This document shows, piece by piece, positions 43,060 through 55,279 of a stretch of 64,000 nucleotides of DNA. Made by a program: the position numbers and the translations under genes. The notes under the pieces were generated by a model. That model made no database searches and was not told the DNA's origin. It saw only the letters and a list, made by a program, of their open reading frames with translations. The DNA comes from Hyaloperonospora brassicae (taxonomy: Eukaryota; Oomycota; Peronosporomycetes; Peronosporales; Peronosporaceae): the NCBI GenBank assembly GCA_947650285.1, contig CANTFL010001456.1:1-64000 (forward strand), in the 5' to 3' direction. Positions within the stretch are counted from its first letter, which is position 1; each line of letters begins with the position of its first letter.

Positions 43060-44300
43060 CTTAGTCGCACCGGATTATGAGGTCGATCAGAACGAGTTGT
43101 TGCTATTTTGTCCCAGATCAGCTACAAAGTCAGAAAATCGCGTTGAGCTGGTTCGATTGGTGATACCGGAGCTATTGCAGCAGTATTTTTTACATTATTG
43201 TCATACCAATATAGAGGGCGGCCATTAGGGTATATGTCCAACTTATCAGCGAATCAGGGCGAAGCTCTACTGGAGAGGTCTGTATCGAAATGTACAACGG
43301 TATGTGGTAGAGTGTGTGTATTGTGATACAGGTAAAGGACGTCCTTGCGATCGAAGTGGCTCGCCGGATAGATTACAAGCGACGTACCCCATGAGATACT
43401 GGCCGTTTATCATATCCCTTTTTTGCCGCGATCGTTCAAAGGGAACACGGGGCTGTTGATTTGGGTAGATCTTTTCTCTAGATATGTGGTTGCGAAGGCG
43501 AGTGCATCTCGGACCGCGCAAACGATCACGGAGAATGACGAAAAATGTGTATATAGAAGGTTTAGCGCAAGTGAAGTAATTCGTGACGATCGAGAGCCAG
43601 GATTTATGTATGATTTCTTTCGTGCGGTTCATCGGATCGTGGGCCAGAAACAACGATCTAATATGGCTAATCGACCACAAGCAAGCGGCACAGCGGAACG
43701 CATGGTACAGACGTTAACTAAAGCGATCAATATGTATCTGACGGACGAGAATCAGAGAGATTGGGATGAACATGCCGAATGATTAACATACGCGATCAAC
43801 ACCGCATACGGTCGGGTTCTCGGAGACGCTTTCTTTATCTATTTCACGGTTGGGACCCCCGATCAACGTTGGGAGCTACATTACCTCTTCGGAGTACCGC
43901 ATCGCGAGATAGAGATCCGCGACGATGGCGGTATGGCATACAACGCCAATTTGAACGGGCGATAGCGGTGGTGAACAATCGACTGCAGAAAGCAATCCAA
44001 GATCGCGCCGATCAGAATAGTTAGGATCGGGATCTGCTGGACAGATGCAGCGGATCGCAAGTCTGGCTATTTCTGGATTGAGTGAAGGAAAGGTAAACTC
44101 GAAAATTGACGCATATGTGGCACGGTTCGTTCCGAGTGATTGACAAGTGCGGATACCACGCTGTGAGTTTTAAAAGAGCAGGTACGCCCTACTCAGGCTT
44201 CTCAGTGGTACACGAGCCAAGCTAAAATTTGTACGAATCTTTTCGGATCGACCTATGTAACGACTGAGAGTAAGCAAAGCGGATCGAGTAAATTTTGACG
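43060..44300 (+). pseudogene. Gypsy A integrase remnant
   Basis: The zinc-binding N-terminus is at about 43180-43330 (LHYCHTN, YQRIRAKLYWRGLYRNVQRY, VECVYCDTG). The core at 43390-43782 reads AVYHIPFLPRSFKGNTGLLI, IRDDREPGFMYDFF and NRPQASGTAERMVQTLT; the second Asp and the Glu of the DDE triad are present, but the first Asp is Tyr (TAT at 43408-43410; copies of this family read MDHIP). 43779-44024 carries HGWDPRSTLGATLPL and the C-terminal region. Confidence 0.75.
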
Positions 44301-44349
44301 AAGCTGTATTACCAGAAGACAGTTAGGTAGGAGATCTGGCTGAAGACGA

Positions 44350-44550
44350 GTTTGAAGTGGAGAGAATAACGGACATGCGATCAGGACGGCGGACGCGTTA
44401 TGGCAGGATACACAGAAATTTAAAGTTTATTGAAAAGGGTTAGGTAATTCGTCGTGGGTGGACGAAGCCGACTTGAACTATGGAGCGTTGATACAAGAAT
44501 AGGATCGTGATTGTAAGCAGAAGAAACGGTTTGAAGTGATGCAGTCGATC
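44350..44550 (+). pseudogene. Gypsy A chromodomain remnant
   Basis: The frame reads FEVERITDMRSGRRTRYGRI, then after a stop a WTKPT stretch corresponding to WVDEAD, and ends KKRFEVMQS. VERI...Y...W at the integrase C-terminus is the chromodomain of chromoviruses. Copy B has the same text at 56.6-56.8 kb. Confidence 0.55.
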
Positions 44551-45513
44551 GATGGGAGGAATGCGGTTGAGTGATGATCAGGGCGTTGAAATATGGTGAA
44601 ATGCAATGAGGGCTCATTGGAGGGTGGAAAGATTTCATACAGGGGGTTGTATCAGAAGGTGGAAGGGCGGTAGATGTTGTAATTATGGCAATTGAGGGTT
44701 CACAGATTTTATCGCGCAGGTCAAAGTTTGAAAGTGTTTTTTTGATCGAAAGAAATCATCATCAGTGGAACCTTGATCGCGAGCAATCGGAACTGTGGAT
44801 AATCTGATTGGGGTGGTCAGATCGTTGGAACTTTGATGGCGAAAAATTTGGTCGGTGGATGACCTAATCGAGTTGGCAAATACTCTGATTATAGGTGATT
44901 AGGATCCGTGTAACTTTGATCGCGAGCGATCGGAAATGTGGGTGGCCTGATCAAGGATGGATAAAGAGAAGAAGAAGCCTGAAGACGATTTCAACAAAGT
45001 AATACGATGATATTAAAGAAACAGGAAAGTAACATTTAACGGAGAGAATGACAACTCTGGGACGACCACGAACGAAAACGTTTGCCAAGGATGTCGGTGA
45101 TTGATGATCCAGGATGTTTTGAGATCGCGGATTGATACTGGTTACGCCATGGCTTGGCTGTATCGAGCTAGCGACAAGACAGTAATCAAGTTTGGGATCT
45201 TGGTTGTTTTGCACTCCAACCCAGGGCACCACACTCGTTTCTCTTACGGGGTCGGCAAACGTAAAAACAAAGAATCCAATAGAACGTTTAAGTCACACTG
45301 CCCGTCGATCATCCGTTGAAGTTTAAAGCGGAGGACGGTTTTCCAACGAGGCCTGGATCGCGATCGGCGTTGCCGAAGCTCTTCGCATACTATTTTCAAC
45401 TCCGGATCCGCCTGGTGCTGCCGACTGGAGATGGGATGATCATGGGTCGGTTCCTACAGCGTCTGTCGATGACGATCTTTTAACGCGCGATACGTTTCCA
45501 GCAATTCCGTGAA

Positions 45514-47649
45514 CTACCCATTCACTGGAAAGGAGATCGGCTCAGTCCGTCGTTTGAGAATTTTCCAAGGTTCTTGGTTGTACAGAGACGTGATTTGCGC
45601 AGACAATATCAATTGAGGAGCCCAGCAATCAGCCCGGAGTGCGGACGACTTCAGATCCTTGTATGAGAAGAACGAAAAGTATTTCGGCTTGGTGAAATGT
45701 TTGACCATGAAATCCACTTTTAGCTCGGCGACACTGGTGTAGCTGACTCGACGCGACGACCAGGGAGTTACTTGAAAGGATAACCGGGAAATGTAACAGC
45801 TGCACCCAGAAACCCACTGACCGCGCGGTACACGAATGACTGGCAGCTCGGCATATTGGTTGGGAGCCAACAGATTGTTCGCGTCCTCGCAATCATCAAT
45901 TGATATACTGAGGCTGCCAGAAGAATCTTTCGACGGCTCGCCTAAAGGTCGATCTTGGACATATTTCATTTTTTGGGATACGTCAAAGAAGCTGGAGAAG
46001 TAGATCGCGAGTTGTAGCTAAAAAATTATGTAAATCGTGGATGCGGGTCGGTCGAGTCCAGTAGACTTGGAAGAAGTCGAAGCGTGTCTGCGGGAAGTAG
46101 ATCGTGATCCAGAAGGCGCGGCGCGGGTGGCCATCCCCGAAGAACTGGAAGAATAGCGCATTATCGAGGACAAAGAACATTGAATATCCAAACTCGCTCA
46201 ATTTATCACCCTGCCTGGCAAAGGATTCGAGAGGGTTGCCGGAACACCCTGAACCGGAAGACAATTATCAGAGTTCTTTAAGAATGCTCCAGATGAACCT
46301 TTGGACAATACCGACAGAGATGATTGGTTGAACGCTTCAGGGCATCCAACCGCTTGGACTTAGGTGATCGCTTTGCTTCAGCTGACTGCTCGTGAGAAGG
46401 CGATCGTGCGGGTGCTGCCGTCGGTGAGGGTGCAGTAGACAGGGGAGGGTTGGCCGTTCGCAGTGAACCTGCTGATTGTGATGAATAATCTTCCGAGGCC
46501 GACTTTGTTGATTGCGTGATTGGAGTTGATCGCGTAGACCCAGAAGACGTTTTCGACTGTACAGATGGCTTCGAACCTTGACCGGGGTCAACAGATAGGA
46601 GGCTCATGAATCCCGAGAACGCTTAAATGGGACACCAGGATTGCTGTCGCTCTGGGGACTTTTGCTATCCTGAGAAACTGAATATGACACTTTAGAAAAC
46701 AAAACGCCAGAAGCTAACTGGTATAGATGACACATAAGCTTATCGCGGTCAGCAATAGCAAGGTCACGATCAGCGATCGCGGCATCACGAGCGTTCTCCC
46801 GGTTCTGGGCCACACGTTAAAGACGCGCATTTTCGGAGTGGGAATCCGCCATCACTTTTCGCAGTCGGATTAGCCCGCGTTTTTGATCAGTAATCTACGC
46901 GCAGTGTTGATCACGTAGCGTGGAAAATGTCGTGATCTGTTTTTTGAGATCGGCTATCATTTGCTGATCGCTAACAGAGGCACCTTGGTACTTCTTCGCG
47001 TTGGCGTCTTGGAGAGCCCGGATCGACTCGAGCTGCGGAAACCAAATTTTCAACTTTTTACATAAGAGTTGATCTCGTGCCTACACTCTTTCTCGAGAGA
47101 CGCACGACCCGTGGCCTGATTACGACGATTAGTCTCGATGTCAGAGGAGGCGGCTTCGGACAAGATTTTTTTCAAGCACCTGTTCTCATTCTCTAAGTCG
47201 CGGATTCTCACCAGCCGATACTCCTGGTTACTCAGGATCTTTGCGCGTTCCACTCTGAGCTCGCGGACGCCCTGTAAGGTAGAAAATACACGATCGAAAC
47301 GCTGCTTGAAATATCCGCGCAACTAGACCCCGACTTCACGGAGCAGGTTCAACTCCTGATCCAGGCCAACACCTCGGTGCTTCTGTTCTCTCAGCAATTC
47401 TTTAAGAGGGCCGTAACGCCTCGCGATCTCCGCGTAGCTCTCCCGACGATCGTAACGAGCGGCCACCATGCAGGCCATCGTCCTTTAATCAACACAAGCA
47501 GCGGTCGTTACTCGTGAACTGGAAAGAAGCGATTACGACCCGGCATGTGGCCTACTGCGATCGGAGAAATGCGTCACCTGATCAGGACCTGGAGACGACC
47601 CACCCGAATGGGAAGGAGGAGAGGTACCAGAAGGTTTTGTCGTCGACAT
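45514..47649 (-). pseudogene. Gypsy A antisense ORF: coiled-coil, Ser/Pro-rich protein
   Basis: A long reading path runs opposite to pol between integrase and LTR. It starts with an ATG at 47649-47647 (MSTTKPSGTSPPSHSGGSSP), passes into coiled coil (YAEIARRYGPLKELLREQK; VRELRVERAKILSNQEYRLV; DAAIADRDLAIADRDKLMCH), then a Ser/Thr/Pro-rich stretch (46278-46607), and a C-terminal part with aromatic runs (RFDFFQVYWTRPTR; CSCYISRLSFQVTPW). Several stops and shifts break it. The homologous path in copy B (57591-59509) shows that it belongs to the element. No function can be assigned. Confidence 0.55.
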
Positions 47650-48042
47650 GGCGTGGGTTCAAATAGTGAGACTGACCAAGAGAAAAGATAAGTGCGCAGT
47701 CAGATCGATACTGTGTGACGATTAACGGCGCAGGAGACGACTGTGATATAGCGACTACGTAAATTGGCTGTGGGAGAAATAGTCGCGTTTTAATTATATC
47801 CGAGTCAGTTCACGGTTGGCAGAGTCGGTCCCACAACTGTTCGGATCGCATCTACTAGACGGTCGGACAAAACTGGATGTCAGATCGGACAGGATGGGGG
47901 CTACGATATCGGGTTAAAGTATGACGGACGGAGGTGACGAGTTTTGGAGATGGGGTTATTGGCATGAGGTAGATTACGTTGGCGATCTGTCGATCAAGAA
48001 GGAAACCGAAATAAGCAAGGCGATTGTACTCAGCGAGACGGT

Positions 48043-48358
48043 CGCGACCGCGCAGGTGATCGAAATCGTGATCGGCGATCAGGTATGTGATTGCGATCAG
48101 ATTGGTGTATCCAACATAAGCGATCGCGATCGGAAAAGTGTGAACCACACCATGCGACTCGCGATCAGGGAGGCGATCGCGATCAAGGAGGCGATTGAGA
48201 TCGTGATCAGTGATCAGGTATGTAATTGCAATCAGGTTGGTGTGGATACGCCATGTGACCCGCGATCAGCAAGGCGATCGTGATCGGGGAGGCAATCGAG
48301 ATCGTGATCAGTAATCAGGTATTTGATCGCGATCAAGCTAGTTTGGGTTACGCCACGC
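48043..48358. repeat. Imperfect GATC-rich tandem repeats
   Basis: Three diverged units share the core ATCAGGTATGTGATTGCGAT, starting at about 48071, 48206 and 48307 (spacing 135 and 101 bp). Each also holds AAATCGTGATC or GAGATCGTGATC. They lie between the antisense ORF start and the LTR. Confidence 0.7.
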
Positions 48359-48504
48359 AATCGTCGACCATAAGAGAGGCTGCGATCGGATGAGTATATC
48401 AGGTGCGTGCCACGCAAGTACACGGTCGCTGCCGTCTAGAGAGAGCGACATGTGGCAAGCGATGTTCAATACATAGGGATAGGTACAAGGTTGTTGGGTT
48501 TGAT

Positions 48505-49130
48505 TGGTTAACATGAAATGTAGTTCAATTTGCTTCAAAGTACACGTGTCGACTTCTCCTCCGGGTGGATCACTGGCCACCCGACGTCAAGGAAACGTCA
48601 CCTACTTTAATCAAGTGTTATCTCTGGATTGTTTGCTCAGGGATCAAGAACTATAAAGCAGCACCCGAACTGCGACTGGACGCAGGAAACTAGTAACTGC
48701 GAAGGTTGCAAGATCTCGAGACGGCTCAAGTGGTCAGAAGGATCGTGAACAAGGATCTGCATTTGTACAAGGCGATCTGTTACAGATCAGGGTGACTCAA
48801 ATAGAGCACCCTACAAGTAAAAAAGTGACCCCGTAAATAATTCCACGATAATATGTCAACCCCGATCGCGGTTTGAAAATTTCCACACCGAGATCGACCC
48901 TCGACCCCATCGCAACCACGGTCAATTTTTCCATTGACACGAGTCCGACTGGAAGAGTGCAACCCGCCCCACCGACGGCTACACAAGATGAGGAAATCTA
49001 TAAAAAACACGGAATCGGAGCACCCCCTCCGTCAGTCGGTCGTCCGGGCGCCAGTAGAGAGTGGAGATAGACTCCTCAAAAGAGAGATCATTACCTTACC
49101 ACAATGCTGCGCATATTTAAGGCTTCTTGT
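48505..49130 (+). mobile_element. Gypsy LTR shared by copies A and B
   Basis: The sequence aligns with 59911-60410: TTCAATTTGCTT, GTACACGTGTCGACTTCT, GATCACTGGCCACCCGACGT, AATCAAGTG, CAGGGATCAAGAA, GAAGAGTGCA and CTCCTCAAAAG occur in the same order in both. Indels and about a quarter of bases differ, so the pair is old. Exact ends could not be fixed; inner and outer limits are approximate. Confidence 0.75.
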
Positions 49131-49741
49131 GGATCTGGATATTATGGTGAGTCGCGGAGTGAAGATGTTGGGATCAAGACTGATGCTGTAATTAAAGCTT
49201 TAAAGTAAGAGGGCTCGTTGCGGACGCTCGAAATGAAAGGTTTCCCGGATTATATGAGGTTTGCGAGGGGCTCTGATGACATGAAAATAAAAGCGGAAGA
49301 GAGATCGTTCGATCTGGAAGATAATCCTCGACCCCCTTCTAAGTTCCCTTTGGAGAAAACTGCGGATCGTGCTGCACATTAACGATTTGCAGGGTGGAAT
49401 GTTTCGGTCACTACCGAAAACGATCCTTTTAAGACCACTCTTGTGATGTCAAATAAAAATATCCCAAGGTGGCAAAGACAAAGAAAGCAGAGTCGGACAT
49501 TGAACAACGTGATCGCGCCATGAAAGTCGAGTATCGGCCGGTAAAGTTTGTAAAGGAAGAAGAGACGACGGAAGGTAGGCAATTGGAACTTCTGACGAAG
49601 ACATATCGTTAGTAGCTACTCAAGACGCTGCTGTCAAGCAACCGGGTGCTTTCGATATTGAGGCTTAAGCTTATCGGAAGGATTTAAGTCCCGGTCTCAG
49701 CTCCAGCGACAGCATCAAACACGCTGGAAGGCATCAACGGA
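49131..49741. other. Gypsy B leader between LTR and gag
   Basis: Only short frames. A primer-binding site should lie just after the LTR but was not identified. Confidence 0.4.
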
Positions 49742-51440
49742 ATGATCCAGCTGCTACGGGATGCGGGATTCGTCGCGGGAGCGTTCGACGCGAGTAAGTT
49801 ACAAGGTTGTAAACAAGATCGAGTAATTAAGACGTTTCGATTGCTGTACGGAGCACTGATTCCGTTGACGGGTGTATACAAGCACGGTGATCAAGCGATT
49901 CTGGCGATCGCAGATGCCCCGAGTGGACATCACACTGGATCATCGCAGTACGCATCGGCTGAGTTTAAATCGAATCAGACCAATCGATCGGTATTTTATG
50001 GATGGCACCGGGCCCACGTGGGGCAACTCATCTGCGAGTTTGCCTGGCGAGAATCAAGGACGAGTCGATCTCGGCAGCTACATGCGTCAGAGAGGACACA
50101 ATTCCGAACATCCTAGCACCATAACATACGTATTTCGAAGCTGCCATGAGAAGTTTCAGCAAGAACAACGTGAACAAGTTTGCCACGCAGTCTATCCAAT
50201 TCAGACTTTAAGACGCACGAGTAAGAAGTAAACATGACGTCCCAGATGTCGAGATGGAGTCGGTCGGATATCGTTCAGACAGATCAGATGCATATTACCT
50301 CAAAGGAGGCGATCCCGACGACTCCGGGCAATACGATCCCATACGCCCACTGGTAGTGGCTAAGAAAACGGAGCCGGGTGGTGGACTAAGCGCTCCTCGG
50401 GGTCGGATAACTGCGATCGCGGATCTGAAGGATCAAAAAGGGAAAAACAGGGATGAAGGTCGGACCAGGAGCTGGATCAGCAAGGCCAAGTCCATATTCC
50501 TACGGAACCAAGCCTAAGATGAAGAGAAGTGCCTTGTGTTCAAATATCGCCTCACAGGCCCCACATGGTTTTGGTATAACCAGCAAAGCCGATCTACTCA
50601 TCTCTCATGGAAGAAACTTCTATAAGCATTTCTCGTACAATATGAAGGCAATGGCATGTCATTTAAAAGACAATATTACCATGCGAAGAAGCGATCAGAG
50701 GAAACGCCATTGAAACGTATGTATAGTCTGATGTCGCGGCGATAAGAGCGAAGATACAGATTCGAGACGGATCTCGGGATGTACGTCGTGAACATGTGAA
50801 ACACTTCATTGGACGCTTGAAGATCTCGATCTGGAAAAATATTTGACGTTGCTAAGGTTGGAAGACGCAGATAAGATAGAAAAGACGTTACGCGCTTAAA
50901 AGCGTATGAAGAACAGACAGGTTCAATCACCTCCAGGATCAAACAAATTCCGATCGCGATCCACACCAGCTTTTCTCCCACCAGCGGCGAAATCAGCTCT
51001 CGGAATGAGATCCTTCGTGTAAAGATCGAAAACAGTGGTTAAGACTCATAACTCAGCAGATCGAACGGGGAAGAAGAACCACGGAATGGGTTTGTGGCTG
51101 CGACCTCAGATCGGTTAAATGATTTGGGAGACTAAGGTGCAGATCAGGATAAGGAGCGTACGGTAGGCATTGCGGATTGCGTCACAATGAATAGAGCGTG
51201 CACCATCTGCGGATTGAGATGGCATGTCGATCGTGGGTGCTGTAAGAGATTGACGTGCCAGGAGTGAGGCCGCAAAGGAAATCCGTCGGACAAGTGCATG
51301 CATGTGTGCAGCTTGTGGAGAGATACATGACTGTGGCAAAAGCCCCATGGAAATTTTTTACAATCTGATTAGCAAATGGTATGTGCCCAGAAACATGCCG
51401 GAATGTTTCCGCCCAAGGTCGAAGAAACGTTAAATAGGAT
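49742..51440 (+). pseudogene. Gypsy B gag remnant
   Basis: It starts MIQLLRDAGFVAGAFDASKL with VYKHGDQAILAIADAP. The capsid-like middle is in 50254-50713 (RSWISKAKSIFLRNQA, KHFSYNMKAMACHL). The nucleocapsid end has one intact zinc knuckle, CTICGLRWHVDRGC (C-x2-C-x4-H-x4-C, about 51200-51241), and a second, broken one (a stop replaces its second Cys and Asn the His). Several frame changes occur. Confidence 0.7.
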
Positions 51441-51595
51441 GCTCGCTAGGTTTTAATCTGATACGAGCCAAGCCTTCTAGGCTTTGCATATATGCATTTG
51501 TTGAAAATCGAAAGAGATGCCAAGAGTTTGACCATACAATCGATTCGATCGCTAATATACGGTGTGGCTCAACGTTTGTCTCTTCGATCTCGATT

Positions 51596-52100
51596 GTGAA
51601 AAGAGTGAACGATTATGCTTGGGCGTCTATGAAAATGGAACTTGATATCGCCCCAGAGGAGTCGCGCGGGTATCTGAAGCATCATACTTTGGGAAAGTGG
51701 TTCAAACAAGACGAGGGTGTAGGCAAGATCAACAACGAGAACGTCACCATGTTCTTAAACTCCGGCGCCGAAATTTCAATCATAGATACTACCTTTGCTT
51801 TTAAGTTGGGATGTATAATCGACGAGAGTCGGACGCAGGGATGCGTTTGGATCGGGGAGAATACCTACATGACGCTAAGGCGAACTAAGATCAAGGTCAA
51901 ATGGCTGGTTTACTACTTCGACGTATGGGTTGAGTATCAAGAGGGTCAATAAGCCATACTGGGTATGGATTTTATGGTTCCGGCAGGTATCCGTTTAATT
52001 TGCCCGATGGGGCACTATGCATGCCGGAAGAAGTACGGATTAGTTTGGCGGGACGTAGACCACCATATGGATCGAATCGGCGGTTAATCTTAACGATCGG
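51596..52100 (+). pseudogene. Gypsy B aspartic protease, catalytic Asp lost
   Basis: The frame reads VTMFLNSGAEISIIDTTFAF, KLGCIIDES and YFDVWVEYQEGQ, then in a new frame LGMDFMVPAGIRL. The layout (D[ST]GA...SIID, later LGMDFM) is that of a retropepsin. The D[ST]G triplet is NSG here: codon AAC at 51758-51760, which abolishes catalysis. Confidence 0.8.
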
Positions 52101-52687
52101 CATGTAAGTATCCCAGCCGGCAAGTCGACCGAAATTAGGCTCAGTACCAATTCTTCCAAGTCCAAACTTTGAGTGAGGCAAGATTTGGCTTGGGTGCCTA
52201 CGGTGACGGCCGGACCAGGCAAAATCATGTTTGCGGCTTACAATTGTAGGTACACAAGATCTGGTGCTACGTTATGGCGACCCGTTGGCCTTATGGATGA
52301 CACAGAACATGATACCTCATTCTCCAAGATATTTGTAGGTTATATCGAGACGATATAAAGAATGTCAGACGTTCGCATACGGAGCTACGGTAGAGAAGGA
52401 GGCGGAAGAGATCAAAACAAACGCGGGACCACTGGTAGAATATCCGATATACACCAGGCCGGCACAAGCTCTAACTCGTTCAGAGAAAGAGGCAGAGGAC
52501 GCCGAAGACCTAGAGAATATCGAGGCGCGATCTGGGATGAGCTGCGACGACAACGGAGATCGACGAAAGAGAAATGTGCGGTTCAATTCTGTGTACAAGA
52601 CCCCAAAACGATTAAGCGAGGGGGTCGAACGTGGAGCGACCGATCCGTTACAAAGACTAGACATCCGTCACTATACGAAGCGAACAA

Positions 52688-53900
52688 TTGTGGGATACAA
52701 GTCCGGGACAACCGGATCGGTCTGATCGACTAGCCCAAGGAACAGGTATAGTTACGGACAGCGATGACGCAAAGAGAGAAGAGCCGCATTCTTCACCAGT
52801 GTATTATCACGAAGGAGGCGAGTTATTCGCTGAAATTCTCGAACAACAATCGGCTTTGCTACCAGCGGTATCAAAATGGTCGACAGAGATAACAATTGAT
52901 GGTGTAAAAGTTAGAGATCCTGGTGTTCCAATAACGGAAGAGCAATGGAGGTTGCGACAGTTGATATGGAAGAGCAAGCATCTGCTGATTGGAAAAGGTA
53001 ATCATTTACCCACTGCAGCATTCGGTGCTGTATCCGATATCGATGATGGTGACGCGTATCCGATCGCACAGCGTGTAAGGCCGGTGGCACCCAACTTTAA
53101 AGGGAAATTGGCCAACTTAAACAAGGAATTGTTCTCGTACAAAATTATTCGATCTTCGATATGCCATGGGCGTCGCCAATAGTCGTGATCATCTAGAAAA
53201 ATGGCGAATACATCAGGCTATGTATTGATTGTAGGCGGATGAACCAGTTTACACGGCTGATTGTTAACCCCATGCCGCTTACCGGAGAGCTGCTGCAAGA
53301 TATGGACAAGACAATGTGCTATTGTTCATTGGATATAACTAGTGGATTTTAGGTGGTGGAAGAACCCGAACGGAATAGGATGATTTTCGCGGTTCATTCG
53401 CCCTATCGGTCAATTTGAGTGGTTGAGGATGCCGTTCAAACTGAAGAACGCCCCACAGATTTTCCAATGATTTATTGATAACGCTTTGTATAAGTACATC
53501 AAAGATCGGTGAGAATATGGATTCAACCGCAACGGCTCAACCCAAGTTGACAGACGTGTTTACGGAAGGAGAACAAGAGACAGATAGATCGCCATTAGTG
53601 CTAAGCAGATGATCCTTACATTGACAACATGGTGATCTCAGCTACAATATGAGATTCTCCATACTACAAGAAGGAACGATATATATCGGCGTCCTATCGA
53701 TGGAATTTTCCAATCAGTCAGGCCAAAAGTTTTTAGGGACGGCGTAAAGTAGATTAATAGGGGCACTAGGTATCAGAAGCTGGGTTGAAAGCTCACACTC
53801 AGGATCTGGAGATGCTGGTGTATCTCCCATTCTCTACGTCGTTGCATTTGGGCAGTCATTATTGGGCAGTTTGAACTATTGTAGCATATTTATCGAAGAT
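52688..53900 (+). pseudogene. Gypsy B reverse transcriptase remnant
   Basis: 52688-53182 carries the N-terminal region (HLLIGKGNHLPTAAFGAVSD, VRPVAPNFKGKLANLNKELF). In shifted frames follow IRLCIDCRRMNQFTRLIVNP, MCYCSLDITSGF (motif A) and MPFKLKNAPQIF-like text (motif B). At 53617-53628 the catalytic box is YIDN (PYIDNMVIS) where Gypsy RTs have Y[VI]DD. An extra stop follows. Confidence 0.75.
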
Positions 53901-55250
53901 TTTGCGATGAACGCATCAGTGCTGTACGAGTTTCGGAGGACCGAGTTTATCGAGATCAGCAAAATGAAGGTCGGTGATACGACAAGCTTAAAGTCGACCA
54001 AAGAGGACCTCGATCTAGCTATGGAGGAAAGTAATGAGCGCAATTCAAACGAAAGAAATCGGTGGGAGAAGCCAGTATTGCATTCACCATTTTGTAGGTT
54101 AAGATCTCTACCACTCCGATCCTCAAGCACTTTGACCCAGATCGAATTCCGGTGATCGGTGTGTATGTAAGAAAGTGGGCGGTATCGGCACTACTCCTGC
54201 AGATATACGATGGCGTATACTGACCTGTGACATTTGTGAGTCGCACCCACAATCCTAACGAAATTAACTTTGGCATAGTGAAGAAAGAGGTGTTGGCCCT
54301 GCTTGAAATCTTGGATTTAAGCTGCGTTATGTTGGTATCTCGAGAGATCAAAGTCCTCACTCGGTATTCGACCCTAGCTTGGTTGGTCCATTCTTCGGTC
54401 TTAATGGGAGGCGGAGGAGATGGGCCGCGTTGTTATCAAATTGTACGTTCGAAATTAAGAGATGTGAGAAAGAGGGGGAAGTGTACTCGGTACTCTTGCA
54501 GTTAGCATAACCCCTCGATACGAGAGTGGACGAGATGCTGATCGCTATCGCTCCGAGAAGTAGTCAAAAACTCCCGGATACTAAACATGGATCAATGCCA
54601 CCGCCTACGGTGGAAGTAGGCAAAAACTCCCGTGATCAGTTTTGATGGATCAGCTCTGGTTAAACCGAAAGGTTGGGGCATGCATCGTGATCGTGTGGAA
54701 GCTTCCGGAAAAACTGTTATGGTTGCTGCATCAGAATATGCGATGGATTTAACAGTGAATTCAGCTGAATTTCTTGGTCTATTGCTTGAATATGATCTGT
54801 TGGATGAACAAACTAGGGGAAGGATCATCATATGCAATGATTCCAGCTTGATGATCCACCATAATGCGAAGAAATTAGTTCAAAGGCGCCGGGGTTACAC
54901 TTGTTACGAGACAAGGCAATGCAAAGACTCCGGTCGTGGCCAAAGCACGAGTTCTTGCACATGAAGCGGAATAGAACCAAAGTGCAGATCGATTGCCGAG
55001 TTCAGATATTGCAACAGAAGACAGATATGTTTGTCACCTCAGTACTTAGAGATACAAGACTTGATACCATTGAATCGATTGGAGGACTTGATCGTAGCAA
55101 AAAGACTATACCCAGTAGTAAAGATAGCTGCGATCACTCGATCAACGTTGCAAAGACGCAGGCGGCTTAAGGTGCTACACGAAGAATTGGTACGACTTAT
55201 TCGGATCAAGCAGATCAAGCAGGCGCAAGAAAAAAGAGGTTTGGGTCGCC
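53860..55250 (+). pseudogene. Gypsy B connection and RNase H remnant
   Basis: LGSLNYCSIFIEDFAMNASV at 53862 is the RT thumb/connection. 54227-54440 has PNEINFGIVKKEVLALLEIL and SREIKVLTRYSTLAWL. 54632-54860 has ISFDGSALVKPKG, AASEYAMDLTVNSAEF and IIICNDSSLMI, giving the D-E-D catalytic set of RNase H. The end (LHMKRNRTKVQ) is readable at 54960. Confidence 0.75.
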
Positions 55251-55279
55251 AATATGAAATAGTGTTTCACTGGGAATAA

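Larger units (their letters stand above)
42028..48500 (+). mobile_element. Gypsy chromovirus copy A, 3' part only
   Basis: The element starts abruptly inside the RT-RNase H connection and continues through RNase H, integrase, chromodomain, and an antisense ORF up to an LTR at about 48.5 kb. Gag, protease and RT are missing on the left. Its remaining parts align in order with copy B (54.2-59.5 kb). Many stops are present. Confidence 0.75.
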
